Origin: Terriglobus roseus DSM 18391
Lineage (GTDB): Bacteria > Acidobacteriota > Terriglobia > Terriglobales > Acidobacteriaceae
Length of the DNA: 64,000 nt
NCBI RefSeq assembly: GCF_000265425.1
Contig: NC_018014.1
Span: 4,526,001 to 4,590,000 of the forward strand
Direction: 5' to 3'
Shown here: one piece after another, positions 34,242 through 42,465 of the stretch
Position numbering within the stretch: position 1 is the first letter of the stretch
Layout: the number at the start of each line of letters is the position of its first letter
The notes under the pieces: generated by a model
Databases searched by the model: none
What the model was told of the DNA's origin: nothing
What the model saw: the letters and a program-made list of their open reading frames with translations, nothing else
Translations under genes and position numbers: made by a program

Positions 34242-35696
34242 ATGCCGTATCGCATCTCGCGCAGGACCTTTGGCCAGCTTGCCGGCTCGCTAGTAACCGC
34301 AGCTGCCCTGCCGTTTCGTATGTTTGCCGCACCCTCTGTGTCGCGCGCCACCGCGACCGGTGACCGCCGCTTCCCTGCCGGGTTTCTTTGGGGATCGGCT
34401 ACGGCGTCGTACCAGGTGGAAGGTGCGGTGAACGAGGACGGCCGGGGCAAGACGGTGTGGGATACGTTCAGCCATACGGCGGGCAAGACCCATAACGGTG
34501 ATACCGGCGATGTGTCCACGGACAGCTATCACCGCTATGCCGAAGATATTGCGCTGATGAAGGACCTGGGATTGAAGACGTGCCGGTTCTCCGTGGCGTG
34601 GTCGCGGATCTTCCCGGACGGTGCGGGGCAGCCGAATCCCAAGGGCATCGACCACTACCGGAAGTTTTGCCAGGCGCTGCGTGCGGCCGGAATTGAGCCG
34701 TGGTGCACGCTGTATCACTGGGATCTGCCGCAGGCGCTGGAAGACAAGGGTGGATGGCAGAACCGCGAGACGGCGAAGCTGTTTGCCGATTATGCCGGGT
34801 ACACGGCGGGCAAGCTGGCGGACGTCTGCTCGCACTTTATGACGATGAACGAGATCAGCACGTTTGTGGAGCTGGGCTATGGGAACGGCATCCACGCGCC
34901 GGGGCTGAAGCTAAGCCGCGGGAAGCTGGCGCAGGTGCGTCATCATGCGGTGCTGGCGCATGGGCTGGCGGTGCAGGCAATTCGCGCGGCTGCTCCGCAT
35001 GTGAAGGTGGGATCGGCGGAGAATCTGACGGCGGTTGTTCCGGTCTTCGATTCGCCGGAGCATGTGGCGGCGGCGAAGAAGGCGACGGTCGAGGAGAACG
35101 CGGGGTACCTGACCGTGATGCGTACGGGCAGGTACACCGACCAGTATCTGCAGACGCTGGGAGCGGATGCGCCGGAGTTTACGCAGGAAGAGATGAAGGC
35201 GATCGGATCGCCGCTGGACTTCCAGGGCTTGAATATCTACACGGCGACCTATGCCCGCGCGGTGAAGAATGCGAAGGGATATGACATTGTGGGGAATCCT
35301 GCGAGCTATCCGCACATGGAGAGTCCATGGCTCACCGTGGGTCCGGATGCGCTGTACTGGGCGCCTCGACTGGCGAACGAGTGCTGGGATCTGAAGGAGA
35401 TCTACATTACGGAGAATGGCTGCTCGTCTGCCGATGTGGTGGCGGGTGATGGGCACATCTACGACACGGATCGCGTGATGTATTTGCGGAACTACCTGAC
35501 GCACCTGCAGCGGGCGACGAGCGAGGGTGTGCCGGTGAAGGGGTATTTCCTTTGGAGTCTGCTGGATAACTTCGAGTGGGCGGACGGGTATGACAAGCGC
35601 TTTGGGATTACGTATGTGGACTTTAAGACACAGAAGCGGACGCCGAAACTTAGCAGTGAGTTTTATAGGAACTTGATTGCGCGGAATTCGCTGTAG
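34242..35696 (+). CDS. Tat-exported GH1 beta-glucosidase
   Basis: 484 residues. A twin-arginine signal SRRTFGQLAG opens the protein, with mature start near residue 32. The GH1 body begins FPAGFLWGSATASYQVEGA; the acid/base is E204 in TMNEIST (the family norm is T-F-N-E-P, so the proline is replaced by Ile), the nucleophile is the Glu of YITENG (about residue 390) and WSLLDNFEWADGY is the aglycone-site end. It releases beta-linked glucose outside the cytoplasm. A GAAGGGAA ribosome site supports ATG 34242. No operon partners. Confidence 0.92.
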   Translation: MPYRISRRTFGQLAGSLVTAAALPFRMFAAPSVSRATATGDRRFPAGFLWGSATASYQVEGAVNEDGRGKTVWDTFSHTAGKTHNGDTGDVSTDSYHRYAEDIALMKDLGLKTCRFSVAWSRIFPDGAGQPNPKGIDHYRKFCQALRAAGIEPWCTLYHWDLPQALEDKGGWQNRETAKLFADYAGYTAGKLADVCSHFMTMNEISTFVELGYGNGIHAPGLKLSRGKLAQVRHHAVLAHGLAVQAIRAAAPHVKVGSAENLTAVVPVFDSPEHVAAAKKATVEENAGYLTVMRTGRYTDQYLQTLGADAPEFTQEEMKAIGSPLDFQGLNIYTATYARAVKNAKGYDIVGNPASYPHMESPWLTVGPDALYWAPRLANECWDLKEIYITENGCSSADVVAGDGHIYDTDRVMYLRNYLTHLQRATSEGVPVKGYFLWSLLDNFEWADGYDKRFGITYVDFKTQKRTPKLSSEFYRNLIARNSL

Positions 35697-35730
35697 CCGC
35701 TCTCAGACGTTGCCGCCTAACTTTCACAGC

Positions 35731-35780
35731 TGTCATCCCGCATCGAAGCGGAGGGATCTGCAGGTGTGCCGGCCCGCCAA
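35731..35780 (+). repeat. Inverted repeat, left end of the GIY-YIG element
   Basis: Starts TGTCATCCCGCATCGAAGCG and continues GAGGGATCTGCA. Its reverse complement matches 36241-36290 at 29 of the first 30 and about 43 of 50 positions. Confidence 0.8.
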
Positions 35781-35834
35781 GCCGATCCGATGCAGCGGGC
35801 GAGGACATACACCCATTTGCGCGGGCGCGAACCG

Positions 35835-36173
35835 CTACTCACGAGCGCGCTTCCAGTCGTACTGCGGGGTCTCGACCCCACGAGTCCAGCCTTCTGCGAG
35901 GTCGCTCCACGAAGGGTTCCCCTTCTCGATGAGGGCGACCTTGCGTTCCCGCCGCCAGTCCTTCCAATCTTTCTCCCGGGCGATTGCGTCCTGAATGTAC
36001 TGGAATGACTCGAAGTGGACCAGCCTGGCCACTCGATAACGCGTGGTGAAGACGCTCCCTTTACCGTCTCGATGTTGCAGCACACGGTGGACGAGACTGT
36101 TCGTTACGCCGACGTAAAGAGTTTTTGAGCGACTCGACAAGATGTAGACCCAGTAGCCGTGGACCTTTGGCAT
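35835..36173 (-). CDS. GIY-YIG nuclease-domain protein (UPF0213-like)
   Basis: 112 residues from ATG 36173. The GIY-YIG core reads HGYWVYILSSRSKTLYVGVT (W-V-Y-I...L-Y-V-G), followed by the conserved R of LVHRVLQHRDGKG, the VARLVHFESF strand and EKDWKDWRRERKVALIE with the catalytic Glu region. Such single-domain proteins are predicted nucleases of unknown target. The gene lies 54-67 bp inside a pair of 50-bp inverted repeats with no other gene between them, so it may be the protein of a small mobile unit. Confidence 0.82.
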   Translation of the reverse strand: MPKVHGYWVYILSSRSKTLYVGVTNSLVHRVLQHRDGKGSVFTTRYRVARLVHFESFQYIQDAIAREKDWKDWRRERKVALIEKGNPSWSDLAEGWTRGVETPQYDWKRARE

Positions 36174-36240
36174 GTGCGGGATCGTAACAAAGTTCGTGCT
36201 GCGCACGAACGGATTTATTGCGTTGCCCTCTGGGATGGGA

Positions 36241-36290
36241 TGGACGGGCTGGCTTACATGCAGATCCCTCCGCTTCGCTGCGGGATGACA
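36241..36290 (-). repeat. Inverted repeat, right end of the GIY-YIG element
   Basis: On the minus strand it starts TGTCATCCCGCAGCGAAGCG and continues GAGGGATCTGCA, differing from the left copy at one of the first 30 bases and diverging toward the interior of the element. Confidence 0.8.
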
Positions 36291-36420
36291 ACTTTAAAGG
36301 AAGATGACAACGGGAGCATGGCGCGTGCTGAGAACGACGCTGGCGGCGCCTCGCCCGTTCGCAGAATCTTCATAAAACCCGCGTTGTTAAAGGCGAGGAC
36401 ACGATAAACTGGAGAGCGAT

Positions 36421-37482
36421 ATGGCGACGAAACAGGAACTCCTCCAGACCCCGATTAAGCACATCGACATCAGCGAGCACAACGTTGTTCCGCTGGTCGA
36501 TGCGATGGCCTCCATGGCCTACTCCTCGCGTGACCTTGCTCGTGCCGCGACCATTTACGACATGATGCTGCGCGATACCGAGTGTGGCGTGATCCTTTGC
36601 CTGGCCGGATCGCTGATCTCTGCGGGCCTGCAGAAGGTGATTGTCGACCTGGTGCGCAACAACATGGTGGACGCGATCGTTTCGACGGGCGCGAACATTG
36701 TTGACCAGGATTTCTTTGAAGCGCTTGGCTTCCGCCACTATGTGGCCGGCGAAGAATACAAGTATGGCGCGGGCGATGCTGAACTGCGCGAGCTGATGAT
36801 CGACCGCATCTATGACACGTTCATCGATGAGGAAGAGCTGCGGATCTGCGATGAAGCGACGCACCAGATCATCAACAGCATGAAGCCCGGCGTCTACTCA
36901 TCGCGCGAGTACATCCGCGAGATGGGCAAGTACCTGGTGGACAAGGGTCGCACGCCGAAGAACGGCAATGCGGATTCGATCGTGCTGGCCTGCTACGAGA
37001 AGAATGTGCCGATCTTCTGCCCGGCGTTCTCGGACTGCTCGTTCGGCTTCGGCATTGTGGCGCATCAGCATGCGCGCCAGGGTAAGGCGATGTGCTCGAT
37101 CGACTCCGGCAAGGACTTTTACGAGCTGACGCAGCTGAAGCTGGAGAATCCGACGACCGGTCTGCTGATGATTGGCGGCGGTGTTCCGAAGAACTTTGCG
37201 CAGGACATTGTGGTGGCTGCGGACATTCTGGGTGTTGAGGCCAGCATGCATAAGTACGCTATCCAGATTACGGTTGCGGATGCACGCGACGGTGCCCTTT
37301 CGGGATCGACGCTGAAGGAAGCTTCGAGCTGGGGCAAGGTCGACCTGACGTGGGAGCAGATGGTGTTCAGCGAGGCGACGATCGCCCTGCCGCTGATTGC
37401 CGGCTATGCCTTCCACAAGAAGGCTCATGCGGCCCGGACCGGCAAGAACTTCTCGCAGGTTCTGGAGCCCGTCACGGCGTAA
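36421..37482 (+). CDS. Deoxyhypusine-synthase-family protein
   Basis: 353 residues. The NAD-binding SLISAGLQKVIVDLVRNNM and VDAIVSTGANIVDQDFFEAL segments and the lysine motif GGGVPKN (K257, equivalent to the lysine that carries the aminobutyl intermediate), followed by ASSWGKVD, place it in the DHS family. Bacteria have no eIF5A to modify, so a polyamine reaction such as homospermidine synthesis is the usual proposal; this is inference. GGAG lies 9 nt before the ATG, and a strong terminator follows. Confidence 0.87.
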   Translation: MATKQELLQTPIKHIDISEHNVVPLVDAMASMAYSSRDLARAATIYDMMLRDTECGVILCLAGSLISAGLQKVIVDLVRNNMVDAIVSTGANIVDQDFFEALGFRHYVAGEEYKYGAGDAELRELMIDRIYDTFIDEEELRICDEATHQIINSMKPGVYSSREYIREMGKYLVDKGRTPKNGNADSIVLACYEKNVPIFCPAFSDCSFGFGIVAHQHARQGKAMCSIDSGKDFYELTQLKLENPTTGLLMIGGGVPKNFAQDIVVAADILGVEASMHKYAIQITVADARDGALSGSTLKEASSWGKVDLTWEQMVFSEATIALPLIAGYAFHKKAHAARTGKNFSQVLEPVTA

Positions 37483-37510
37483 CTGCTTCATAACATTCTG
37501 CATGGAAGAT

Positions 37511-37555
37511 ATGCCGGAAGTGCCCCCTTGGGCTCTGCCGGCATTTTCCTTTTGG
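37511..37555 (+). terminator. Terminator after the deoxyhypusine-synthase homologue
   Basis: ATGCCGG (37511-37517) pairs with CCGGCAT (37538-37544), extended inward by GCCC/GGGC, followed by TTTTCCTTTT. Confidence 0.75.
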
Positions 37556-37658
37556 CCTGCAAACCTTTTGCCGAGAAAGGCAGTCTCTTTCGTGGAAGTG
37601 GCCATCCCACGGAAGCGGTACGGTCGCCCCGAATGGCACGTCCTAAGATGATTCCTGT

Positions 37659-38042
37659 ATGCACCGCATTCTGCTGATCGACGACGAAGATGATATCCGC
37701 GAGGTCGCCTCGCTGACCCTGGAAGCCACTGCTGGGTGGGAGGTCATCACGGCCAGTTCGGGTGCCAGTGGTATTCGAGCGGCGATTGCGGAGCAGCCGG
37801 AAGCGATCCTGATGGATGTGATGATGCCCGAGATGGATGGGCCCACGACCTTCCGCGAGATGCAGAAGAATCCGCTGATTTCGCAGATTCCCGTGATCCT
37901 TCTGACGGCAAAGGTGCAGGGTGTTGACCAGCGCCGATTCGCTGATCTTGGTGTTGCTGCAGTCCTGTTCAAGCCATTTGATCCAATGACGTTGGCGGCG
38001 CAGATCGCACAAGTCCTGGATTGGGATCCGGTCGCAGCGTAA
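37659..38042 (+). CDS. Single-domain response regulator (CheY-like)
   Basis: 127 residues, all receiver domain. Acidic pocket DDEDD (8-13), phospho-acceptor Asp in ILMDVMMPEMDG, the conserved Thr in ILLTAK and Lys in LFKPFDP. It has no output domain and so acts by protein contact or phosphotransfer. An Hpt gene follows 51 bp downstream, which suggests a phosphorelay pair. Confidence 0.9.
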   Translation: MHRILLIDDEDDIREVASLTLEATAGWEVITASSGASGIRAAIAEQPEAILMDVMMPEMDGPTTFREMQKNPLISQIPVILLTAKVQGVDQRRFADLGVAAVLFKPFDPMTLAAQIAQVLDWDPVAA

Positions 38043-38093
38043 AAGTTACGCAGTCCTGCCAACCCTACGGCGTGTCGGCCCATCTTCCCCAAT

Positions 38094-38414
38094 ATGACCG
38101 ACGCACTGCAAGCCTCGATCGCCGCGATATGGCAGAAGTCCATTCCGCAGACACGCGAGCGTCTGGCGATCCTGCAGCGGGCCGCGGATGACCTGGCGAA
38201 CTCGCGCACGATCGATCCGGAACAGCGTGCCGAAGCGCTTTCTATTGCGCACAAGCTGGCGGGATCGCTGGGTATGTTTGGCTTCAACGATGCGACGGAG
38301 CATGCGCGCGCCATCGAGCTGACCCTGGAGAATGATGGGCTGCCGCAGCCGGAGCGGCTTGAGAAACATGTTGCCGCCCTTACCGCGTGCATGCAGCCGC
38401 GTCTTGAGAGCTAA
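38094..38414 (+). CDS. Hpt (histidine phosphotransfer) domain protein
   Basis: 106 residues, all helical. The phosphorylatable histidine is in HKLAGSLGMFGF (H-K-L-x-G-S). It would shuttle phosphate between receiver domains; the neighbouring CheY-like protein is the obvious partner. No histidine kinase is near. Confidence 0.83.
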   Translation: MTDALQASIAAIWQKSIPQTRERLAILQRAADDLANSRTIDPEQRAEALSIAHKLAGSLGMFGFNDATEHARAIELTLENDGLPQPERLEKHVAALTACMQPRLES

Positions 38415-38483
38415 ACCACGCCGCAGGACAAAAGCGCGATCGCTCCGCGCAACCCATCGCATTGCGATCCCTTCCAAAGCTCT

Positions 38484-38816
38484 ATGCACCTTCTACTGAT
38501 CTGGATCCTTAGCGCGTTGTCGCTGATGGTTGCCGCTTATCTGCTGCCTACCGTAGAGATCGAAAGCTTCGGCACGGCGATGATTGCCGCTGTGCTGATC
38601 GGGCTGTTGAATGCGACGCTGGGATTTCTGATCCGGGTGATGGCGTTCCCGCTGACCTGGCTGCTGCCTGGACTGATGTATTTAATCTGCGACGCCATCA
38701 TGATCTGGATTGTCTCCCGCTTCCTGCGTGGCTTTGCCGTGAAGAACTTCACGGCTGCGTTCCTGTGCGCGCTGGTAGTGGCCGTTGTGAATATGCTGCT
38801 GGGCGGGCTTGCCTAA
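38484..38816 (+). CDS. Small four-helix membrane protein, phage-holin-like family
   Basis: 110 residues with four membrane segments and very short loops. LLPTVEIESFGTAMIAAVLIG and LNATLGFLIRVMAFPLTWL match the 4-TMS phage-holin-like family (PF04020 type). The family is mostly chromosomal and of unknown function; no phage genes are nearby. The MFS gene starts 22 bp downstream. Confidence 0.78.
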   Translation: MHLLLIWILSALSLMVAAYLLPTVEIESFGTAMIAAVLIGLLNATLGFLIRVMAFPLTWLLPGLMYLICDAIMIWIVSRFLRGFAVKNFTAAFLCALVVAVVNMLLGGLA

Positions 38817-38838
38817 GGCCAGCAGGTAGCATAAAGGT

Positions 38839-40593
38839 ATGAATCCCGGGGCCGGCCAGGACAACACCGACGAAACACCCATGCCGGTGGCAAGGCCTGC
38901 CGGTGATTCCCCCGCAGGTGTTGCAGCGGTTCCTGCAGTCGAAGGGCCCGAAGTTCCGGGCGGCAGCAGTGATGGCTTTGCGCCGCTGAGTATCCCGCTC
39001 TTCCGTGATCGCTGGATCGCCTCGACGGTATCGGGTGTGGGCACGTGGATGCAGGACACTGCCGCCACGTGGCTGATGACGGCGCTGACCGGATCGCCAC
39101 TGCTGATTGCGTTGATGCAGACGGCGGCGAGTGCGCCGGTGCTGCTGCTGGGCCTGTTCGCCGGCGCCACTGCCGACATCTTTGAGCGGCGCAGGCTGCT
39201 GATCTTCTGGCAGACGTGGCAGATGGCTGCGGTGGCGCTGATGGCGGTGCTGGCGCTCTTCGGTGTGATCAGCCCGGTGATGCTGCTGGCGCTGACGTTC
39301 CTGATGAACATCGGCTCGGCGATGAACAGCCCGGCGTGGCAGGCGATTGTGCCCGAGCTGGTGCCGCTGGACCAGTTGCCCAATGCCGTCTCACTGGCCG
39401 CGGCAAGCAACAATTTGGCGCGCGCCGTGGGGCCTGCACTGGGCGGCCTGATGGTGGCGGCGTTTGTAAAGGCGAGCACCGGTGCGGGGTGGGTCTTTGC
39501 GTTGAACGCGGGGTCGTTCGCCGCGGTCATCTGGGTGTTGTATGTGTGGAAGCGTAAGCCGCTATTCAAGTCGGCACTACCGGCGGAGCGCATCATGGGC
39601 TCGGTGGGAACGGGTTTGCGCTACCTGCGGTATGCGCCAACGTTGCAGGCGGTCTATCTGCGGTCGTTCCTGTTTACCTTTTCGGTGGCCGCCGTGTGGT
39701 CTCTGCTGTCGGTTGTTGCGCGGCGCGAATTTGAGCACGGGCGTATCTCAGGTGCGCTGGGCTACGGCATTCTGAACGGTTCGATGGGCCTGGGTGCGGT
39801 GATTGCCGCGGTGATGCTGGCGCGGGTGCGGGCACGCTTCAGCGCTGACCGAATCCTGGCTGCGGCGAGTCTACAGTACATCGCGACCATGCTGGTGCTG
39901 GCGTATGTGCACTACGCATGGCTCGACATCCTGTTCCTGATCGCGGGTGGATTCGCGTGGACGAGCACGATGTCGACGCTGAATGTCAGTGTGCAACTGT
40001 CTTCGCCGGGGTGGGTGCAGGCACGTGCGCTGGGCATGTACCAGATGGTCTTTCAAGGCGGCCTGGCGCTGGGCTCGATTGCGTGGGGCGCTGTCGCCGA
40101 ACATACCAGCGTGACGGTTGCGCTGGCCAGCAGTGCCTGCATGATGGCGCTATGCCTGCCGCTGACGCTGCGGCTGCATGTGCTGCGCGGCACGCTGCCC
40201 GATCTGTCGCCTTACCAGTGGAAACGTCCGGCGCCGCACCTTGAGATCGAGCCGGCACCGCAGGACGGCCCGGTGCGCATCCTGATCGATTACGTCGTGC
40301 CGGTAGAGCATTACAACGAGTTTGTGAAGAAGGTCCACAAGGTGCGCGATGTGCGACTGCGTGCGGGCGCCATTCGCTGGGGTGTCTTCCGGGACGGCAA
40401 CGATCCTGAGCGGCTGGAGGAGACCTTCGTGATGGAAAGCTGGCTGGACTATCTGCGCAGCCGCGAACGCATGACCACGGACGACTTCACGCTGCTGCAG
40501 GCCGTGCGGGACATGCATAAGGGCGATGATCTGCCGCGCGTGACCCACCAGGTCTACGCGAAAGAGATCACCGACGAAGCACACCACGCCTAG
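38839..40593 (+). CDS. MFS exporter (MFS_3/EntS-like) with C-terminal soluble domain
   Basis: 584 residues. Residues 1-50 are a hydrophilic, low-complexity tail. The transporter (about 50-460) opens with FRDRWIASTVSGVGTWMQDT and has twelve helices and the AGATADIFERRRLL loop, the pattern of the PF05977 family that includes enterobactin exporters. The last 110 residues (from VRILIDYVVPVEHYNEFVKK) form a soluble ferredoxin-like domain similar to ABM/NIPSNAP folds, a known feature of this family. Substrate unknown. Probably in one transcript with the holin-like gene. Confidence 0.85.
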   Translation: MNPGAGQDNTDETPMPVARPAGDSPAGVAAVPAVEGPEVPGGSSDGFAPLSIPLFRDRWIASTVSGVGTWMQDTAATWLMTALTGSPLLIALMQTAASAPVLLLGLFAGATADIFERRRLLIFWQTWQMAAVALMAVLALFGVISPVMLLALTFLMNIGSAMNSPAWQAIVPELVPLDQLPNAVSLAAASNNLARAVGPALGGLMVAAFVKASTGAGWVFALNAGSFAAVIWVLYVWKRKPLFKSALPAERIMGSVGTGLRYLRYAPTLQAVYLRSFLFTFSVAAVWSLLSVVARREFEHGRISGALGYGILNGSMGLGAVIAAVMLARVRARFSADRILAAASLQYIATMLVLAYVHYAWLDILFLIAGGFAWTSTMSTLNVSVQLSSPGWVQARALGMYQMVFQGGLALGSIAWGAVAEHTSVTVALASSACMMALCLPLTLRLHVLRGTLPDLSPYQWKRPAPHLEIEPAPQDGPVRILIDYVVPVEHYNEFVKKVHKVRDVRLRAGAIRWGVFRDGNDPERLEETFVMESWLDYLRSRERMTTDDFTLLQAVRDMHKGDDLPRVTHQVYAKEITDEAHHA

Positions 40594-40599
40594 ACGACA

Positions 40600-40630
40600 G
40601 GCAGGCTGGGAGGACTACTCCCAGCCTGCC
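40600..40630. terminator. Convergent hairpin overlapping the end of the dehydrogenase gene
   Basis: A perfect 13-bp inverted repeat (40600-40612 with 40618-40630) with a 5-nt loop that contains the stop codon of the minus-strand gene. No U tract. Confidence 0.55.
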
Positions 40631-41649
40631 AGCACGATCTTGCCGATGGAGCGGCCACTCTCAAGCCAGGCGTGCGCCATCTTCAGGTTCTGCGCGTTGA
40701 TGGCGCCGTAGTTCTGCGTGATGGTGGTCTTCAGGGAGCCGAGGTCCATCAGCTTTGCAACTTCGGTCAGGGAGTCATGCTGACGGAGGATATCCGGCGT
40801 CTCGTAGTAGGAGCGCGTGAACATGAACTCCCAGCAGATGGAGCCGCTCTTGCGCTTGAGCGGGCGTGCGTCGACGGGCTTCTGCGGGTCGTCGATGATG
40901 GCGATCTTGCCCTGCGGCGCGAGCAGCTCCGCGATGCCGGGATAGTGCGTGTCCGTGGCTGAGAGAAGCGCGATGTACTCGACCTCGCCGAGGCCGAGTT
41001 CCTGCATCTGGGTGCGGATGTCGCGGTGATGATCGATGACGTAGTGCGCGCCCATCTTGGTGCACCACTCTGTTGTCTCGGGGCGGGAGGCCGTGGCGAC
41101 GACGGTCAGCGGTGTGAGGTGCGAAGCGATCTGCATCAGCATGGAACCCACGCCGCCCGCGGCGCCGATGATGAGGATGGAACCCTTGCGAGTGGCGTTG
41201 TAACTGATGCGGCGCTGCTCGACGCCGAAGCGGTCGAAGAGAATCTCCCAAGCCGTGAGCGACGTGAGCGGGAGGGCGGCGGACTCGGCGAAGCTCAGTT
41301 TCTTGGGCTTGTGCGCGACGATGCGCTCATCCACGGTGTGGAACTGTGCGTTGGCACCCTGCCGCGCGATGCAGCCTGCGTAGAAGACCTCATCGCCTTT
41401 TTTAAAGAGAGACGTCAGCTTGCCCACACCGACGACGACGCCGGCGCAGTCCCATCCGAGGACCTTGTAGTCCTGACCGTCGTCCGGGTTCACAGCCTTG
41501 CGCTGCTTGGTGTCGACCGGGTTCACGGAGATGGCTTTGACCTCAACCAGCAGATCGCGATCTCGCGCGATCGGCTCGACGAGCTCAATGTCGAGGAGGG
41601 CATCCGGATTGTCGATTGGAAGCGGTGTCTTATAGCCAACAGCCTTCAT
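40615..41649 (-). CDS. Quinone-oxidoreductase-like zinc-type alcohol dehydrogenase (MDR superfamily)
   Basis: 344 residues. MDR features: VKAISVNPVDTKQRKA, GWDCAGVVVGVG, GDEVFYAG and the NADPH-binding GAAGGVGSMLMQIA. The first-sphere zinc ligands of classical ADH are not evident; the pattern fits the TIGR02817-type zinc-independent branch. It would reduce quinones or enones with NADPH. Starts with ATG 41649; its stop is in the loop of a convergent hairpin. Confidence 0.85.
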   Translation of the reverse strand: MKAVGYKTPLPIDNPDALLDIELVEPIARDRDLLVEVKAISVNPVDTKQRKAVNPDDGQDYKVLGWDCAGVVVGVGKLTSLFKKGDEVFYAGCIARQGANAQFHTVDERIVAHKPKKLSFAESAALPLTSLTAWEILFDRFGVEQRRISYNATRKGSILIIGAAGGVGSMLMQIASHLTPLTVVATASRPETTEWCTKMGAHYVIDHHRDIRTQMQELGLGEVEYIALLSATDTHYPGIAELLAPQGKIAIIDDPQKPVDARPLKRKSGSICWEFMFTRSYYETPDILRQHDSLTEVAKLMDLGSLKTTITQNYGAINAQNLKMAHAWLESGRSIGKIVLAGWE

Positions 41650-41722
41650 GCACTGAGTCTAAACGCAGGTCGCCCGGGGTCAATGCACCGCGCGAACGTT
41701 GAGACGTACATGTTGCGCCGGG

Positions 41723-42091
41723 CTATAGGAGATATGGAATCCGGACGTTGGGCATGGTCTCGCTGAAGTCTTTGGTATTGCGAGTTACGAGCGTCAGATC
41801 GTGCTCGAGCGCTGTGGCGTAGATGATGGCGTCCGGCAGCTTGAGCCTAGTAGTCCGACGTAACAGTGCCGCGCGTTCGGCAATTTGGATGGACAGGTCG
41901 AAGGTCGCGAACAGATCGAGCAGCCTTCGTGTCTCCCGCGCGTTTTGCTCCACGACCCCGGCGAGTACTTCGATGAAGTTGATACGGCTGATGAACCGTT
42001 GATCGTGCTGAGACACCTCGAGACTCGCCTCAGCGTGGCCTCTTGAGAGATCAATCAGAATGTTCGTATCGAAGAGGGCACCGGGCTTCAT
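41723..42091 (-). CDS. vapC: VapC-family PIN-domain toxin
   Basis: 122 residues. PIN-domain acidic residues are visible: LFDTNILIDLSRG (first Asp), FIEVLAGV (Glu), LKLPDAIIYATAL (Asp) and a terminal LVTRNTKDF (Asp). VapC toxins cut tRNA or rRNA with Mg2+. It overlaps the antitoxin gene by 4 bp (ATGA), the usual coupling. Confidence 0.9.
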   Translation of the reverse strand: MKPGALFDTNILIDLSRGHAEASLEVSQHDQRFISRINFIEVLAGVVEQNARETRRLLDLFATFDLSIQIAERAALLRRTTRLKLPDAIIYATALEHDLTLVTRNTKDFSETMPNVRIPYLL

Positions 42092-42384
42092 GCCTTCTCT
42101 TCAGTCCATTCTGGATCCCACTCCCTTACCCATTCCTGTCGCATTCTTTCCTGATATGCCAGCCCGTCCTCGGGAAAGTCCTTCCAGGAACCAAAGGCTG
42201 CCTGCAGGATCGCGTCTCGTTCTTCGGGATCTTTGACAAGCGGTTCGGGTAGTTGCTCGGATTCGGTGGTCAGGAATGCTCGCAAAGCCTGCTGCACAAT
42301 CTCTTCACGAGACGCGTTCGTCTTCACGGTCAGGCGGTCAAGCTCGCCTAGTTCCTGCTCCGGAATGTCGATCGTCAGCTGCAT
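42088..42384 (-). CDS. vapB: VapB-type antitoxin (ribbon-helix-helix)
   Basis: 98 residues from ATG 42384. The N-terminus MQLTIDIPEQELGELDRL, then ASREEIVQQALRAFL, is a ribbon-helix-helix DNA-binding module; the C-terminal half is acidic and aromatic-rich (FGSWKDFPEDGLAYQERM), suitable for wrapping around the toxin. It probably represses its own promoter. In-frame upstream ATG at 42411 is less likely. Confidence 0.82.
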   Translation of the reverse strand: MQLTIDIPEQELGELDRLTVKTNASREEIVQQALRAFLTTESEQLPEPLVKDPEERDAILQAAFGSWKDFPEDGLAYQERMRQEWVREWDPEWTEEKA

Positions 42385-42417
42385 CTTGCGGAAATGATAC
42401 ACCCGGCACAAACGCGG

Positions 42418-42444
42418 TCAGGCCGGGCCAAAGGCCCGGCCTGA
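42418..42444. terminator. Hairpin between sucA and vapB
   Basis: Perfect 12-bp arms TCAGGCCGGGCC / GGCCCGGCCTGA with a 3-nt loop, 21 bp after the sucA stop. No U tract, so possibly an attenuating or mRNA-stabilising hairpin. Confidence 0.5.
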
Positions 42445-42465
42445 CTGGTGTTTCCCCTATTGGGA

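Noticed and set aside
38484..38816. Prophage remnant from the holin-like gene
   Set aside because: The family is common on chromosomes and no other phage gene is nearby.
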